Source: Vicia villosa | Lineage: Eukaryota > Streptophyta > Magnoliopsida > Fabales > Fabaceae | Direction: 5' to 3' | NCBI RefSeq assembly: GCF_029867415.1 | Contig: NC_081185.1 | Span: 122,516,920 to 122,580,919 of the forward strand | Length of the DNA: 64,000 nucleotides | Shown: positions 22,401-34,816 of the stretch, in pieces | How the letters are laid out: every line of letters begins with the position of its first letter | How positions within the stretch are numbered: the stretch's first letter is position 1 | The notes under the pieces: model-generated | The model's input: only the letters and a program-made list of their open reading frames with translations | The model's database searches: none | Told to the model about the DNA's origin: nothing | Made by a program: the position numbers and the translations under genes

Positions 22401-25400
22401 ATATGTTTTCAAAGGAGAGCAAGGTATCCTAAGGGTAATGAAAGGGTCGAAGGAAGTCTTGAGAGGCATAAAAAGGAAAGACTTGTATACCCTTGAGGAT
22501 GAGGTTGTGAATGGTTCAATAGATGTGGTGTCCATAAAACCTGTGTCGAAGAATGAGCTATGGCACAAGATACTTAGCCACGTCAATAAAAGGCGCCTTG
22601 TCGAATTGTCGAAACAAAATCTACTATGTGGTCACAAGGTCGAAAAGCTGGAGTTTTATGAACCTTATGTATCTGGTAAATCCTGTTGGGTGAAGTTTAA
22701 CAAAGGTAAACAAAGAACACATGGATCCCTTGATTATATTCATGCTGATCTTTGGGGGCTTGTAAGGTTTCCTTCACACTCAAGTGCAAGGTATTTTCTA
22801 TACATAGTTGATGATTATTCCATAATGTTATGGGCATTCATTCAAAAAGCTAAGGATGAAACTTTTGAAAATTTGAAAAGTTGGAAGACTCTGGTCAAAA
22901 AACAAATCAGAAGGAAGGTTAAGAGGTTGAGGACCGACAATAGTCTTGAATTTTTCAATGAGGCATTTCATAGCTACTATGATGCATTTGGTATTGCAAG
23001 GCACATAACTACTGCAGGTACTACCCAACAAAATGGTTTAGCTGAAAGGTTTAGTCGAACCGTTTTAAAAAGAGTTAGATGCATGTTAGTTAGTGCTGGA
23101 TTGAAGAAGATGTTTTAGGTGGAAGCTATTTTGTCAAAAGCATATATGATAAATAGATTTCCCTCGACTGCCTTGAGGATGAAGACACGTGAACAAGTTT
23201 GGTCGGGACATCCATCTGATATCGAAAGACTTAGATTATTTGGTTGTGTAGGTTATGCTCACATTAGGCAAGACAAGGTCGAACCTAGAGCTCTGAGATG
23301 TATGTTCATGGGATAACCTGAAGGAGTCCAAACTTATAGGTTGTGGTGCCTAGAGACAGTTATAAGAGGTGTATCACCGGGAAGTAGTTTTCAACAAATC
23401 AGAAATGGTATTAAAAAAACTGATGATGTAGGTCAAATTGCAAAAATCTATGGAGAAGAGCTGGAACAGGAAGAGATTCTTGTTGAGGTGGAACATAGTG
23501 ATGCTGAATTGCACAACCTAGATGAAGTCAAAGAAGAAGCCCAAGTTGATAATGAAGAAACTAAGGAAACTGTTGATGACTATCTCTTAGCCTTTGCCTT
23601 AATCTCTGCATGTGAGGTCCTTGATGAAGAACTTATAGACTTCAAGGAAGCTGTGAGGAGTTGAAATAAGACTGAATGGATGAAATCCATGGATGATAAT
23701 ACTTAGGAGCTGATCAAGAAACCTCTAGGGCCAGGTTAGTCAGTTATCAGTGGATTATCAAGGTTAAGGAAGGAATTGAATGAGTGATGTCGAAGAGATA
23801 CAAGGCCATATTGGTTGCTAGGGGGTTCACTCAGAAATAAGGAGTAGACTTCAATGATGTGTTCTCACCTATTATGAAGCACATATCCATTCGAATTCTG
23901 CTTGCCATGGTGGCAAAGTTCGACCTAGAGTTGAAACAGATGGATGTGAAGATTGTTTTCTTGTATGGTGATCTAGATGAAATAATCCTGATGAGGCAAC
24001 TTGAAGGGTATGCAGAAAAGGGAAAGCAATATTATGTGTGCAAGCTGAATAATATTTATATGAATTGAAACAATTTTCTCGATAATTGAACAGGAGATTC
24101 GATAAGTTCATGGCACACATAGGTTTCATTAGGAGTCAGTTCGACCACTGTGTTTACTTCAGATTTTGACCTGGAAATTCACTTGTTATTTTGTTGCTTT
24201 ATGCGGATGACATCCTTATAGCAAACAACTGTGTCAAGGATATATATATAAGGTGAAGGCTGAATTTGATAAGGAGTTCGACATGAAGGATTTGTGAGCT
24301 GTCTCTAGAATTCTTGGGATTGACATCCAGAGAGATAGAAAGCAGTTGAGATTATGCTTATCTCAAGAGACATACTTGAAAAATTTTCTCGACAAGTTTG
24401 GTATATTGAACTCAAAGCCTGTTGTAACACCGACTAATCCTCATCTCAAGCTGAGTATGACTCAAAGTCCTTGTACTGAAGTCGAAAGAGCATATATGAA
24501 TAACATTCCATATGCTAGTTTAGTAGGTTCTTTGATGTATGCTATGGTATGTACAAGGCCAGACATAGTGTATGGAGTGGACCTTGTAAGCAGGTATATG
24601 GAAAATCTTAGAAAGGCATACTAGAAAGCATTGGAGTGGATTCTAAGGTACATAAATGAGTGTTTGAACATAATACTAATTTATGGTGGAGCATATGGTG
24701 ATGATAGTAAAGTAGAAATCAAAGGATATGTCGACTTTGGTTATGTGAGTTGTATGGATTCTAGAAAATCTATTTTTGGATATGTGTTCACTATGTTTGG
24801 CGCAACAATTAATTGGAAAGCGACACTTTAGAAGGTTGTTGCCTTATCAACCATTGAAGCATAATATATTGCCCTCAGTGAAGTTGTGAAAGAAGCATTA
24901 TGGCTTGAAGGTTTTGTTAAGGAGCTGAAACTTCAAGATCGAGTTATCATTTTTGAATGTGATAGTCAAAATGACATACATCTGTCAAAGAATCCAATAT
25001 ATCATGAGCAAACCAAACACATCGATGTGAGGCAGCATTTCGTTAGATAAATCATCGAACCTGGAGAAGTGCTAAAGGTTTCAATTGAAGATAATGTTGT
25101 TGATATGATCACCAAGACACTGCCAAGTAGCAAGTTTTTTCACTGTATGTAGTTGATAAAGCTACATGATGAAAGCTAGTTTGTTTCCCTTATGTTGTAA
25201 AGTTTGTTCCAAGGTGGGGATTTGTGAGATTTTGGATCGAACACTCGTTTCTCGACAGTGATAGCTTCTTAGTTCGATAGAGTTTAAGTAGGTTGTCGAA
25301 GTTTGTTTACATGTTGATGTCGAAGTCTTGCATGATGTAGTCAAAATGTGTTCTATCATGCAGAAGTCGATAATGCTAGGTTTGTTAGCATGTCGAATTG

Positions 25401-28400
25401 GGCCTGTTTGTTTAGCCCAGTTGTTTAAGTTAGCTTGTTTCTTAAGTTATCTTAGTAGTTTATAAATAGACTAGTTCTCTTAAGTTGTTGAGAGAGATTA
25501 GTTGTTGTTGTTCGCATTAATCTTTGTTGTTGTTATTCACTTGTAATCTTTGTACCCTTATTGAGTAAGTGAATAATAAAACAATTATAACCAATCATGA
25601 ATTTCTTCTTCTTCTTTTTCTTCTCCCCCTTCTCTCTCTTTAGTGAAAACCTAATAAAGATTCTTGTGTATCTATAAGAAACTCAATCTTTTTCATAGTT
25701 TTGGTTTATTCTTAATGGCACTCCGTTACAATAATGACGAAGCAAATTTTTAAAATCTTTCTAACCAGGGGACAATTTGTTAAAGATAACAGCAACTTGA
25801 AATTATTCATATAGGGGCATACCTTCAGTAATGATTTTGTGAGAAATCTTCTGAAGTTGGTGGCATTGAGCTTCCACTGACTTTTTTTTATCTACCATTT
25901 GATACTTTAGGTAGGGGCTAAGAACATACTTCTTTGTTCCAGCTTCTTCAGTATTATATTTCTTCTTCAAAGTTTCCAAAATATATTTTGCGGTTTTGCA
26001 ATTACAATAATAATCATAAAGATCATCAATGAGTGCATTTAGAATGTGATAATCATTCTATTTCTATATGGAGATTTCTTTCCTGAGCTATAAATCGCTC
26101 ACAGCAGATTCAGTTTCAGCAAAATTATCAATTCCATCTGAATCCACATATTTTCTTACTGTTAGTTTGTTCGGTTGATCCAAAATCAAAATATTGCCAA
26201 CCTTTTTCAGGGTTAGAAAAGTGCATCTTTTGTTGCCAGCATTTGAAACATCTTTTCTTGCCGTCATAAAATTGTTGTTTTACGATTTTGAAAAATTCCC
26301 ACTAAAGAAATTACTAGGTCGAGTCGCGGACTAGGTCGCTCTCATTGCAACGTTTGGCTGTATTACGAAAAATTATACAAAACAATTACTCTACCACGAC
26401 GCTTCTAGGATAGTACAACTCAATTATATACTATACGATTACTATTTGTACAATAAGTAATTGATCTAAAATTACACTCTCATTTGTATAAATGGTATAA
26501 ATATGTTTCGACAATTCAAAAAACGCAAAGTTATGAGAGCGAGGAAGAAAAAATTTAATAGTAATTTTTAGTGTGTTTTAAAATAAAACAAATAATTTGT
26601 GTATAAGGTAAGAAGTTAACCAAAAATATCTAATTTAAACAATATGAAATTAAGGAAAATTTTCAATTAAGACGTTTTTTTTTTCCAACAACACGGTACT
26701 TAAGGAAGTTTTCCAAATTCATCTCTTTAATAAAATATTAACATATTCCAACACAATTTTTTGAGAAAATATTATAAAATAACTCTCTCATCTTTATTTT
26801 CTGCCGGTAAGTAATTCATGAAAGATAATTATTTGACTATCTGCTCCAGTATAGAAATATTAACAACGCAAAATACAGACTTGTCTCCCGTATTTGTTTC
26901 AAAATAACTTAAATTCAATAACAGTACATCTCTAGATTGTAGAGTGCTTTTGGTGATGTACATTACACCACTAAGTTTAATTGTAAAAATATATCCCCAA
27001 ATTTTACAACATTTAGACTTTCAGCTCTCTCTTTCTCTCGTCTCCCCTTTCACTTCAATCTTTGGTTTCCATTTTCTTGATGAGATTATGCAGAGATCGG
27101 AAAATTGGATTGAGGTTTTGCTGGTGGCGGAAGTGCCGCCACCTTCTTGCGAAAACTATCGGAATGTGAGATGAGAGCGTCTTACTTGTGCACCATATAG
27201 TTTATTTCACCACAATATTTATTCATGTAATCTAATGCCGTATGTATCAAACAACAAGCTTATTATATTCCAAATTGTACAGGAATTGATGGCGTGGGAT
27301 TGGGACTTGTTTCACATCATCACAAACTCGGAAGGTTTCTCTTCATTTCACGAATATTTCATCTTTTTTTAGACCTACTAATACTATATGTAATTCGGAA
27401 ATATATTTTTGTTCATTTAAGGATATTTGATTTGTGGTGCTTACATATTCCAGTTGCAGATCGAACACCATTTACAGGTTCTTTTTCCTTGTATACTACT
27501 CATCTTCAACTCTCTTATACTATACATTATGTTTCTTTTTCAGTACTGTATTCCATCATTATTTATTTTCCTGTTGCAGACCTTGTGAAGTTAGTTGAGA
27601 CAACTGTTAAGTTAGAGTATCAACGTTCACCAAATAGGCCCATTTATCTCGTCGGAGAATCTCTAGGAGCCTGCCTTGCGCTGGCTGTTGCCGCTCGTAA
27701 CCGTGATGTTGATATTGTACTAATTTTGGCAAACCCAGGTAACTTTTTAGCTTTTAGTGATGTATATAAGATTTAATAGCTTTCCTTTTACGTACTAATT
27801 TTGGCAAATCCAAGTAACTTTTTAGGTTTTAGTGACGCATATAAGATTTAAAAGCTAAATTAAAAAAACTCAAGGATCGTAACCATGACTAAAATGAGAC
27901 TTGGAATTTAAGAAATCTGAAGTAGCCATATTGAATAACTTGTTCAGTGTTGTACTAGTAATCATACACCTTGATCTAGAACTGCGCAATCACGATTCTG
28001 ACATAGGAGAGCCGTGACTCTGCAAATTTCAGAATTGATCGAGTGTGAGTGAGAGACGTTGAAGAAATAAGTTGCACCTTAATTAGAAATTTACATTGAA
28101 TAAATATATCTCACTTTGCACTGACTTGAGAATTTAAAGTTTGTAATTTGGATCATGTTAGTTAGCACTAATAGCATACTTCTCATGCTTCCCCAACAAT
28201 GAAAATTTGGTGTTAACTTATGGATTTGTTAACGACAAGTCTGATAATTAACGCAGCCAAGCTTTAGCCTGGACTAAGATGTCTGTTATTGCATATGAAT
28301 AAGCTGGGGGTTAGTGTTTTCCAAGTGATGCCATTTATTGGAAATGGTTCATTGAAAATGCGTTTCATAGCTAGAACTTTTGAGTGAAAATTGTTGAACA

Positions 28401-31400
28401 TTATCCAGGTTGATTTTGATGTAACAGCAAATCTGTAAAGAATCATAAAGTACCTGATCATCTGACCATGACCTTCCTATTTGGCAGCTACTTCTTTCGG
28501 TAGGTCCCAGGTGCAACTTCTAACACCATTGTTGGATGCTTTGCCTGCCTCACTCTCTCCTATTCTGCCTAACATTCTCAGTTTGAGTGCAGGTTTGCTC
28601 ATTTTTCTTTGTTGTTGTTAATATGTACTATTTTCTCAACATCCATGTCAGGTGCCTTTAGTCCAATTTTGATCTTCATAGCTCCGAATATCTTGAAAAT
28701 GTTGAATGTTATGCAGAAAATGAGATATGCATTTAGTTTACGTCTACGAGAATTACATGAAGAATTGTTTTCTTTCACCAAAGATGTTTTTCTTTTTATA
28801 TAACTTTTTGTGTTTCTCTTTATTAAGAGTCTAACTTATAAGATTGGAACTGAGCCTCCAAATTGTTTGAGACGACCCTGTAAACTTCATATTATGTCTC
28901 TACTTCCCTACTTTCATAGGATTTACCCACCATAGTTTATGTATTTGTGCATCCCTAATTTCACAGGATTTACCCAATATGGTTGATGGCATATGAGATT
29001 GTTGTGGATCTTGTTTTCTCCCTATACCATATAAATGTTTGATGCCTTTGCTCTTCTTATCTTCTATTCTTTTTTTCATTTTCCGCTTCTGCATTCTGCT
29101 AAAATTTAATTTATTTATGTTTTCTAGTTAATTAAATTAACAAATACTTAACTTCTTCTATGTCACTAGGAACTTATGCTAAATTTTCACTTCAATATCT
29201 TACAGACCTAGTTTTTTTGGTGAAGTTCAAATTTCACAGTGGAGAACTTGCATTCCGTCTTTATCTTTTACCAAAGAAAATGATATTTTTCTCCATTTAT
29301 GCCATCAACTTTTTTCTTAACTTTAGGCGACATTCTAAGGACGGTGTTCGATAACACTGTGAAAGGACTTCCACTACTAAATGCAGCAAGAGAGCCACTA
29401 GGCGATTTTACTACATTTGCATCATCTCTTCCTGTAAGGTTCTATTATTGTTTTTAATTAACAAATTAAATAAAAACAATTTCAATTAGAAGAGAAGTGT
29501 GTGACTTTTTCTTTATGTTTTGAAGAATTGAAGCATGTTGTGCGTAATAATGAGTTAATGCCATTGACAGTGCTTAAAGGATAATTCAGAATAAATATTA
29601 AGTGGAATATGCCGGACTTTGGAAGACCATGGTTGCGCATCACTGCATTTTCTTTGATATGGCTAGTTATTGATCATTTGAGCTTTCACTTCATTTACTT
29701 TCAATATTGAAAATCTATTGTTGATTGAATTATCAGGTTCTTGCAGACATTTTACCAAAAGAAACATTTTTGTGGAAGCTAAAGATGCTCAAGTCTGCTT
29801 CAGCATATGCTGATTCACGCCTATATGCTATCAAAGCTCAGACTTTGATACTTTGCAGGTTCATCTCCTTGTGACTGTATATCTTACATTGGTCATCATA
29901 TTGAATCATATGTTCTATCACATAGCAGAATTGTGATAGAACCAACTGGTATATTATAACAGAAAATGGGGAAGAATCCCCTTTCATTACAAACAATGGC
30001 ACCACTTCGAGGGTTTGCCAATCTCCCAATGCCAAAGAGGCCCCATTCCTCTCTATTAATAGGCAGCATGCCTTATTTAACCTAACTACCCCTCATCAGA
30101 ACTATTAGCTATCCATTAACTAACTAACCGACTATTAACTAACAAATTACTACTTCTTAACTAACAATAACAGACCTATCAAAATGCTATTGCAAAATAA
30201 ATTGATAAAAAGAGTGTTTTGTGTGAACAACCAATTTATAAAAATTTATTACTTCTAAACCTTTTAATTCATATACATACCATGATTTCCTTTTCATAAA
30301 CATATCACACTTTCCTTTTTCAGTGTATGACTCTTTCTGCAAAATGAAACTGAGTTATTTCATTTGTTCTTTTAGTGGAAAGGACCAGTTACTACCTAGC
30401 CAACAGGAAGGTGAAAGATTACGTCTGTTACTGCCTAACTGTGAACTCCGTAAATTTGATGACAGTGGCCATTTCCTATTCATGGTATTCTTTTCTCCTT
30501 TTTATTTTTCCTGCTGGCATGCTTCTCGATAAGTTTCCACCCAAGAATGCATCATGATCTTTTTTGTCTGATACAGATGATATCAAACCAGTAGGAAGTT
30601 AACTGACCCTAGCTTTGGGACCTTTGCAGGAAGGCAGCCTTGACCTAGTAACTATAATCAAGGGAACTTCTTACTACCGGCGTGGCAAGTATCATGACTA
30701 TGCTTCGGATTTCATACCGCCTACACGAGATGAGGCGAATAAAATAATAGAATCATACAGGTAAAACTTACTGAATATATTTGACTATTTAAGCTATTAA
30801 CACAAACAAGAGAAATCATATTAAATAAACATAGAAGAGTGCAGGGAAAGCTTAACCTGCAGCTACCATGATGAGTTGTTTGATATTGATGTCTTGATGA
30901 CATTGTATGCCTGTCAATTCATATTTGTCTATTCTTGTTAATTGAATTGATCTGTAATCAACTAATAGCATTTAACACTTTTCAATTATAATGCTTCCAG
31001 TTTGTTTAACTTCATCACTAGCTCTGTAATGCTTTCAACTTTGGAGGATGGAAAGATTGTAAAGGGCCTTGCTGGAATTCCTTCCGAGGGGCCTGTTTTG
31101 TTAGTTGGGAACCACATGCTGCTAGCATTGGACAAAGTTTCCTTGTTATCTCGAATTTATACTGAGCAAGACATCATTGTTCGAGGAATGGCTCATCCCT
31201 TAATGTTTAGAAGACAGAAAAGGGGAAGATTGCCAGAAGTATCTTCTTTTGACTGGTTAAGAGTTATGGGTATTTTTCCTGTAACAGCAACTAACCTTTT
31301 CAAGCTTTTTTCTTCCAAGTCACATGTCATATTATTTCCTGGAGGGATTCGCGAGGCTTTTCATAGGAAGGTAAATCTATTAAGTTGGCTCTTTATTTGA

Positions 31401-32495
31401 GTTTAATCTTTCTCATGGAATCCAGATTCGGTCCCTTGACTCTTTCTAAAGTCTCTGACTTGTTCTTCTTAGTCAGTGATAATAAACTCTCACACTAGAT
31501 TCACCTATAACTATGCCTAATACACCAGAAGGATTATTCTCATGTAATCCGGAGTATTTATGATCTAAAATATACTAGTACTATTAATCTCTCCATTATT
31601 TTGTGATAATTATCAGGGTGAAGAATACAAGTTATTCTGGCCTGAACAATCTGAGTTTGTAAGGATGGCTGCCAGATTTGGAGCCAAAATTGTACCTTTT
31701 GGTTCTGTTGGAGAAGATGATCTTGGTCAAGTAAGTTTCAGTATTTAATCAGCCAATTGTTTTCCTTTACAAAGTAACTAGTTTTCTCAAAATGTTGGCA
31801 TTGAAGCTAAACCATTACCATTGTTCGTGTGAATGTCTTGAACCTAGATTTGAATATCACAATAGCATATCACATTGTTCTTTTCAGGTTGTGGTTGATT
31901 ACGATGACTTGGTAAAGATTCCTTACTTCAGGTCTGAAATAGAAAGCCTTACAAATGAGGCTGTGCAGTTGAGGTACCTAACTTTGCTTTTTGTTGATTT
32001 ATACTAAACATGATATTTTGTATATACTTTTATTTTTTCGTTCTTTTCCATCTTTTATATATAAGATATTTGATATATACATATGTATTACTGTTTTCCT
32101 GCTATATATTGTGAAACTAGGGCTGGTGTTGGTGGTGAGGTGGAAAATCAACAAGTGTATCTGCCTGGAGTTTTGCCAAAAGTTCCGGGCCGGTTCTACT
32201 ATTATTTTGGAAAACCAATTGAAACTGAAGGTATGCCCAATGCATATTTCTCAAAATGGAATAAACTAAAATGTGGTGGTAAAATTTGAGACATTGTTTG
32301 ACAGGAAGGAAACAGGAACTTAAGGACAAGGAGAAATCTCAAGAATTATATTTTGAAGTGAAAACCGAGGTAGAGAGATGTATTGCTTATTTGAAGGAAA
32401 AACGAGAAAGTGATCCCTATAGAAGTATATTGACTCGGTCATTATACCAAGCTACACACGGTCCTGCATCTGACATTCCAACATTTGAAATTTGA
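16452..32495 (+). CDS. Phytyl ester synthase-family esterase/acyltransferase, chloroplastic, copy 1 (668 aa, 14 exons)
   Basis: Exons: 16452-16746, 27283-27334, 27422-27477, 27580-27738, 28488-28592, 29327-29433, 29737-29858, 30376-30484, 30630-30760, 31001-31370, 31617-31730, 31888-31973, 32121-32230, 32306-1 (32305) to 32495. All introns are GT-AG, all phases agree, and no exon has a stop. The N-terminus is Ala/Ser/Arg-rich, like a plastid transit peptide. An alpha/beta hydrolase half follows, with LPGIDG, nucleophile GESLG (exon 4), Asp in SGKDQLLP and His in DSGHF. The C-terminal half is a DAGAT-type acyltransferase with NHMLLALD, FPGGIREAFHRK and GRFYYYFGKPIE. The family (PES1/PES2 in Arabidopsis) esterifies phytol, diacylglycerol or xanthophylls in plastoglobules; the exact substrate cannot be told here. 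Intron 1 is 10.5 kb and full of transposons, yet all exons are intact. Confidence 0.88.
17380..20130. repeat. AT-rich block with inverted repeats in intron 1 of PES-like copy 1 (possible Helitron or foldback remnant)
   Basis: Blocks of the type CTATTTTATTTTAAT..AACAATT..CTT at 17970-18400 are the reverse complement of blocks at 18760-19290 (TTAATTAAAATAAAATAG). Stretches at 17400-17500, 18120-18250, 18580-18700 and 20040-20095 are also related to each other. The right side ends CCGTGATGCCGCATAGGTATCTGGCTAGT near 20100-20130, which resembles a decayed Helitron hairpin plus CTAGT end. A possible 5' end TCTACTATATATTTAA lies near 17762. No coding capacity. The class assignment is tentative. Confidence 0.4.
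18721..19300 (+). repeat. Tandem repeat, about 102-bp monomer, five to six copies
   Basis: The core TTAATTAAAATAAAATAG recurs at about 18771, 18875, 18972, 19073, 19176 and 19282, a spacing of 97-105 bp. Each copy also contains TTGATAGTGACCCGTGA and ATAAGAATT.TGTGTCT. Copies in opposite orientation lie at 17970-18400. Confidence 0.75.
20834..21322 (+). repeat. copia 5' LTR
   Basis: About 489 bp, TGTGAGAT to TTACA. It contains a TATA-like CTATAAATCG at about 21070 and an expanded (TTC)n microsatellite at 21190-21224 that is shorter and interrupted in the 3' LTR. Confidence 0.85.
21336..25155 (+). pseudogene. Broken copia gag-pol
   Basis: Gag (21336-22180) has ALYSFKMSEDK and a zinc knuckle CYHCKKEGHTQKAC near 22015. 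The GAG-pre-integrase and integrase regions (22350-23320) have LRTDN, the Asp of HADLWG, and TTQQNGLAERF. Reverse transcriptase (23640-24300) has QMDVKI and LLYADDILIA. The RNase H part (24300-25150) has LMYAMVCTRPDI, a DSQN block and KHID. At least a dozen in-frame stops and several frameshifts divide it, for example after GLKKMF (23118), after CMFMG (23316) and near 23705 and 24068. No active product is expected. Confidence 0.9.
25223..25730 (+). repeat. copia 3' LTR
   Basis: About 508 bp, aligned end to end with the 5' LTR. It carries a small extra duplication of TTGTTGTTGTT near 25500 and a shorter TTC tract. The TATA-like TATAAATAGAC is near 25460. Confidence 0.85.
25790..26270 (-). pseudogene. 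Copia gag fragment, antisense to the gene
   Basis: On the minus strand, from an ATG near 26268, the translation runs MTARKDVSNAGNKRC, then ILNALIDDLYDYY, ETLKKKYNTEEAGTKKY and SPYLKYQMVDKKSVEAQ, a clear copia gag (UBN2-type) domain with two internal stops. It abuts the 3' LTR of the plus-strand copia element but belongs to another family. Only gag remains. Confidence 0.7.
26271..27282. other. Remaining part of intron 1 of PES-like copy 1
   Basis: AT-rich and without convincing coding signal. It ends in the acceptor CAAATTGTACAG before exon 2 at 27283. A short frame near 26944-27174 has no recognisable domain and no conserved counterpart in intron 1 of the second copy. Confidence 0.5.
29945..30175 (-). 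repeat. Small copia-type LTR fragment in intron 7 of PES-like copy 1
   Basis: The minus strand reads TGTTATTGTTAGTTAAG at its start and has GTTAGTTAG repeats and GGGGATTCTTCCCCATTTTC near its end, as in short legume copia LTRs. It is absent from intron 7 of the second copy. Boundaries are approximate. Confidence 0.4.
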
Positions 32496-33540
32496 TTGTT
32501 CTGCACAGAAAATGGTAAGTTCTAATTTATCCATAAAATTTAGGTTAGAGGGGCAAACAATGTAAACTGTGAATAGTTTCAGGAATTGCTTTCTTGCCAG
32601 AAGGCATGATAGCTCATAAAAGTTTGGACCATTGTGCTAATCTCACTATAGTTTAAATAAAAAAGAAGCAAATGAATAAAATACATGATTGGGATAGGAA
32701 CATACTCAAGTTGCATGTAAATTTGTAAATTTTTATTCTAGGATTATGGCATCTTGAACCATGTACGAGGTATCAATGTATCATTCTCTACCATAGTGAA
32801 ACTATATGTCTATAGTCTATATTCATACACCAGAAGTGTTTGGATTTCATTCTAAGGCTTTTTGTGGTTGGTTTTTAGTTTGGATGATTGTTTGCATTGA
32901 AAAGTCTGATACTTTAATGAAACCTATATGAACCTTTGGTTTGTGTTTATGCCATTTTCTCCAACTCATATCAACTTTTGAGATATATATTTTTTAATCT
33001 ATAAGCTAAGGTTCCGTTTGCTTTATAAAAATGTTGTCTTATTTTTTAAAATAAATCTTCAAATAGTCGGTAGAAAACCCAAATAATCAAATTTTAACAA
33101 CGACAATCATCATTAAAACAAATTCAACATACAAGACAACACCAAAGAAAAATAGGTAGTTGAAGCACTTGTCTGAATTGACACATATTCCGACTCATCC
33201 TCGAGGCAGACTAATGTTTTAGGCCCACATTTCTACTATGTTCGTCCAATCCTATTTTTTTTACAGACTTTTGCAGAATAGAGCAAAATATAACGAACAT
33301 GCCTGTTGCCACTCATACTCAAAAGTAACGTAGAGCATATAGACACAACACTAAAACAACTTAACACAAGATGAAAAGAGAGAAAGACAAAAATTAAATT
33401 TAAGATTCTTCTTAAGTAGTGTGTCTAAAATAATTTAAGATTCTTTCAATTTTAAAAAATAAAAATGATGTAGTTCTTTAATTATTTTTTTTTACTAATT
33501 AAGGGGAACCTAAAATACAACAATCTAAGGCTATATTAGA
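32496..33540 (+). other. 3' UTR and downstream flank of PES-like copy 1
   Basis: Sequence to about 32900 (for example AGAAGGCATGATAGCTCAT, TTTAAATAAAAAAG, CACCAGAAGTGTTTGGA) matches the flank of the second copy (50752-51160), so the duplication includes the 3' UTR. AATAAA signals lie near 32655-32680. Beyond 32950 I see only AT-rich sequence. Confidence 0.6.
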
Positions 33541-33561
33541 TACACCACAGGAACAATGTAT

Positions 33562-33730
33562 TTGACATATTCCTCGTATATTTGATAACAAATGGTACAT
33601 CTGTATTTGACACATTCCTCTTATATTTGATAATAAATGGTGCATCAGAATTACAATCTCCAATACACTCTTGGGACAATGTGTATGACACATTTCCTCG
33701 TATATTTGATATCAAATGGTTAATCTGGAT
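33562..33730 (+). repeat. Short tandem repeat, about 45-bp unit, three copies
   Basis: The unit TGACACATTCCTCGTATATT plus TGATAACAAATGGT occurs at 33562, 33608 and 33687, with a 35-bp insertion between the second and third. Confidence 0.65.
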
Positions 33731-33757
33731 TTTCATATTCGGATACACCTCTGAGTA

Positions 33758-34302
33758 GGGATGGCAATAAGGCGGATCGGGGACGGTTATTGTCTTCACC
33801 AAACCTAAACCCGAATTCTCAAACACTCCTTGTTCCCCGCCCCAAACAAAAATAGAGAATTAAAATCTAAACCCGACTCAAACGGGTTCGGGTATCCCCG
33901 CCCCGCCACCATCTATTTAGTGCAATCAATTTTTTTAATAGAAATACATATTTTTTTCAAAATTAAATTACTTTATAAATAATAAAATGAATATTTCAAA
34001 AAAAAATCATACATACATTTAAAATATTTAAAATAATAAATACAAATCAAAATATCAAAACTTTAGCCACATATTTAATATTCTAAATTATCAAAAATAT
34101 ATAATAATATATACAATGTAATAAACGGGGCGGGTTCGGGGTGGGTACTAGTGTCCCCATTACCCGACCCGTCCCTATATTTTGTAATCAGGGAAAATCC
34201 AAACCTGAACTCAAACCCAGTCAAAACGGGTTTTTCCCGTCATCTTCGGGGCGAGTTCGGGTGGGTACCAGCGGGTACAGGGTTTGTTGCCATGTCTGTC
34301 CC
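33758..34302. mobile_element. MITE-like element with GGGATGGCAA termini
   Basis: It starts GGGATGGCAATAAGGCGGAT and ends GGTTTGTTGCCATGTCTGTCCC, an imperfect inverted repeat. The interior has GGGCGGGTTCGGG-type GC-rich arms around an AT-rich centre, a well-known non-autonomous plant repeat type. No coding capacity. Confidence 0.55.
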
Positions 34303-34304
34303 TT

Positions 34305-34816
34305 GGGGTGGGAATAGGCCAGACCGGCCTACAGGGGCCTATGCCCTAGCCTATATAAGGTCAGGCTAGGCCAGGCTTATTTAACAAAAGGTCAGGCTTA
34401 GGCTTTTTTAAAAGTCTATTTAATAAAATAGGTCAGGCTTAGGCTTTTAAAAAAGCCTATGAAGCCTTATAGGCCGGCCTATATTTTCATGTGTATTATA
34501 AATAGGCTAAATAGATCGGCTTATATTTGCATGTATATTAGAAAAAAAGACTAAATAGGAAAGCCTATATATGCATATATATTAGAGCAAAGGCTAAATA
34601 GGTCGGCCTATATATGCATATATAAGACGACTTATAAGGTTTCTTAAATAATATGGATTAATTGAAAACCATAATGAAAAATAGGCTTTTAAATAGGCTT
34701 GCAGGTCAGGCCAGACTTTTAAAAAGGCCAGGCCAGGCCAGGCAAAAAAAGAGAGCCTATTATAGGCCACAGGCCTTTCAAGTTTACTGTAGCCTAGCCT
34801 AGCCTATTTCCACCCC
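34305..34816. mobile_element. MITE with GGGGTGG.AATAGGC termini, about 512 bp
   Basis: The left end GGGGTGGGAATAGGCCAGAC mirrors the right end AGCCTAGCCTATTTCCACCCC. Internal arms are rich in GGCCTAT/ATAGGC. It lies directly against the preceding MITE. No clean 8-bp target duplication is seen. Confidence 0.6.

Larger units (their letters stand above)
20834..25730 (+). mobile_element. Degenerate Ty1/copia retrotransposon with both LTRs, in intron 1 of PES-like copy 1
   Basis: Two LTRs (20834-21322 and 25223-25730) start TGTGAGATTTT and end GTTACA. They enclose gag, integrase, RT and RNase H in the order of copia elements. A purine-rich tract AAGGTGGGGA precedes the 3' LTR. Flanks are ATAGC and ATAAT, a poor target duplication. 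The LTRs differ at many sites and pol has many stops, so the insertion is old. Confidence 0.9.

Noticed and set aside
27294..27776. 160-aa continuous frame as a separate gene
   Set aside because: It is exons 2-4 of the PES-like gene read through two short introns. GT-AG borders and the second copy show the true structure.
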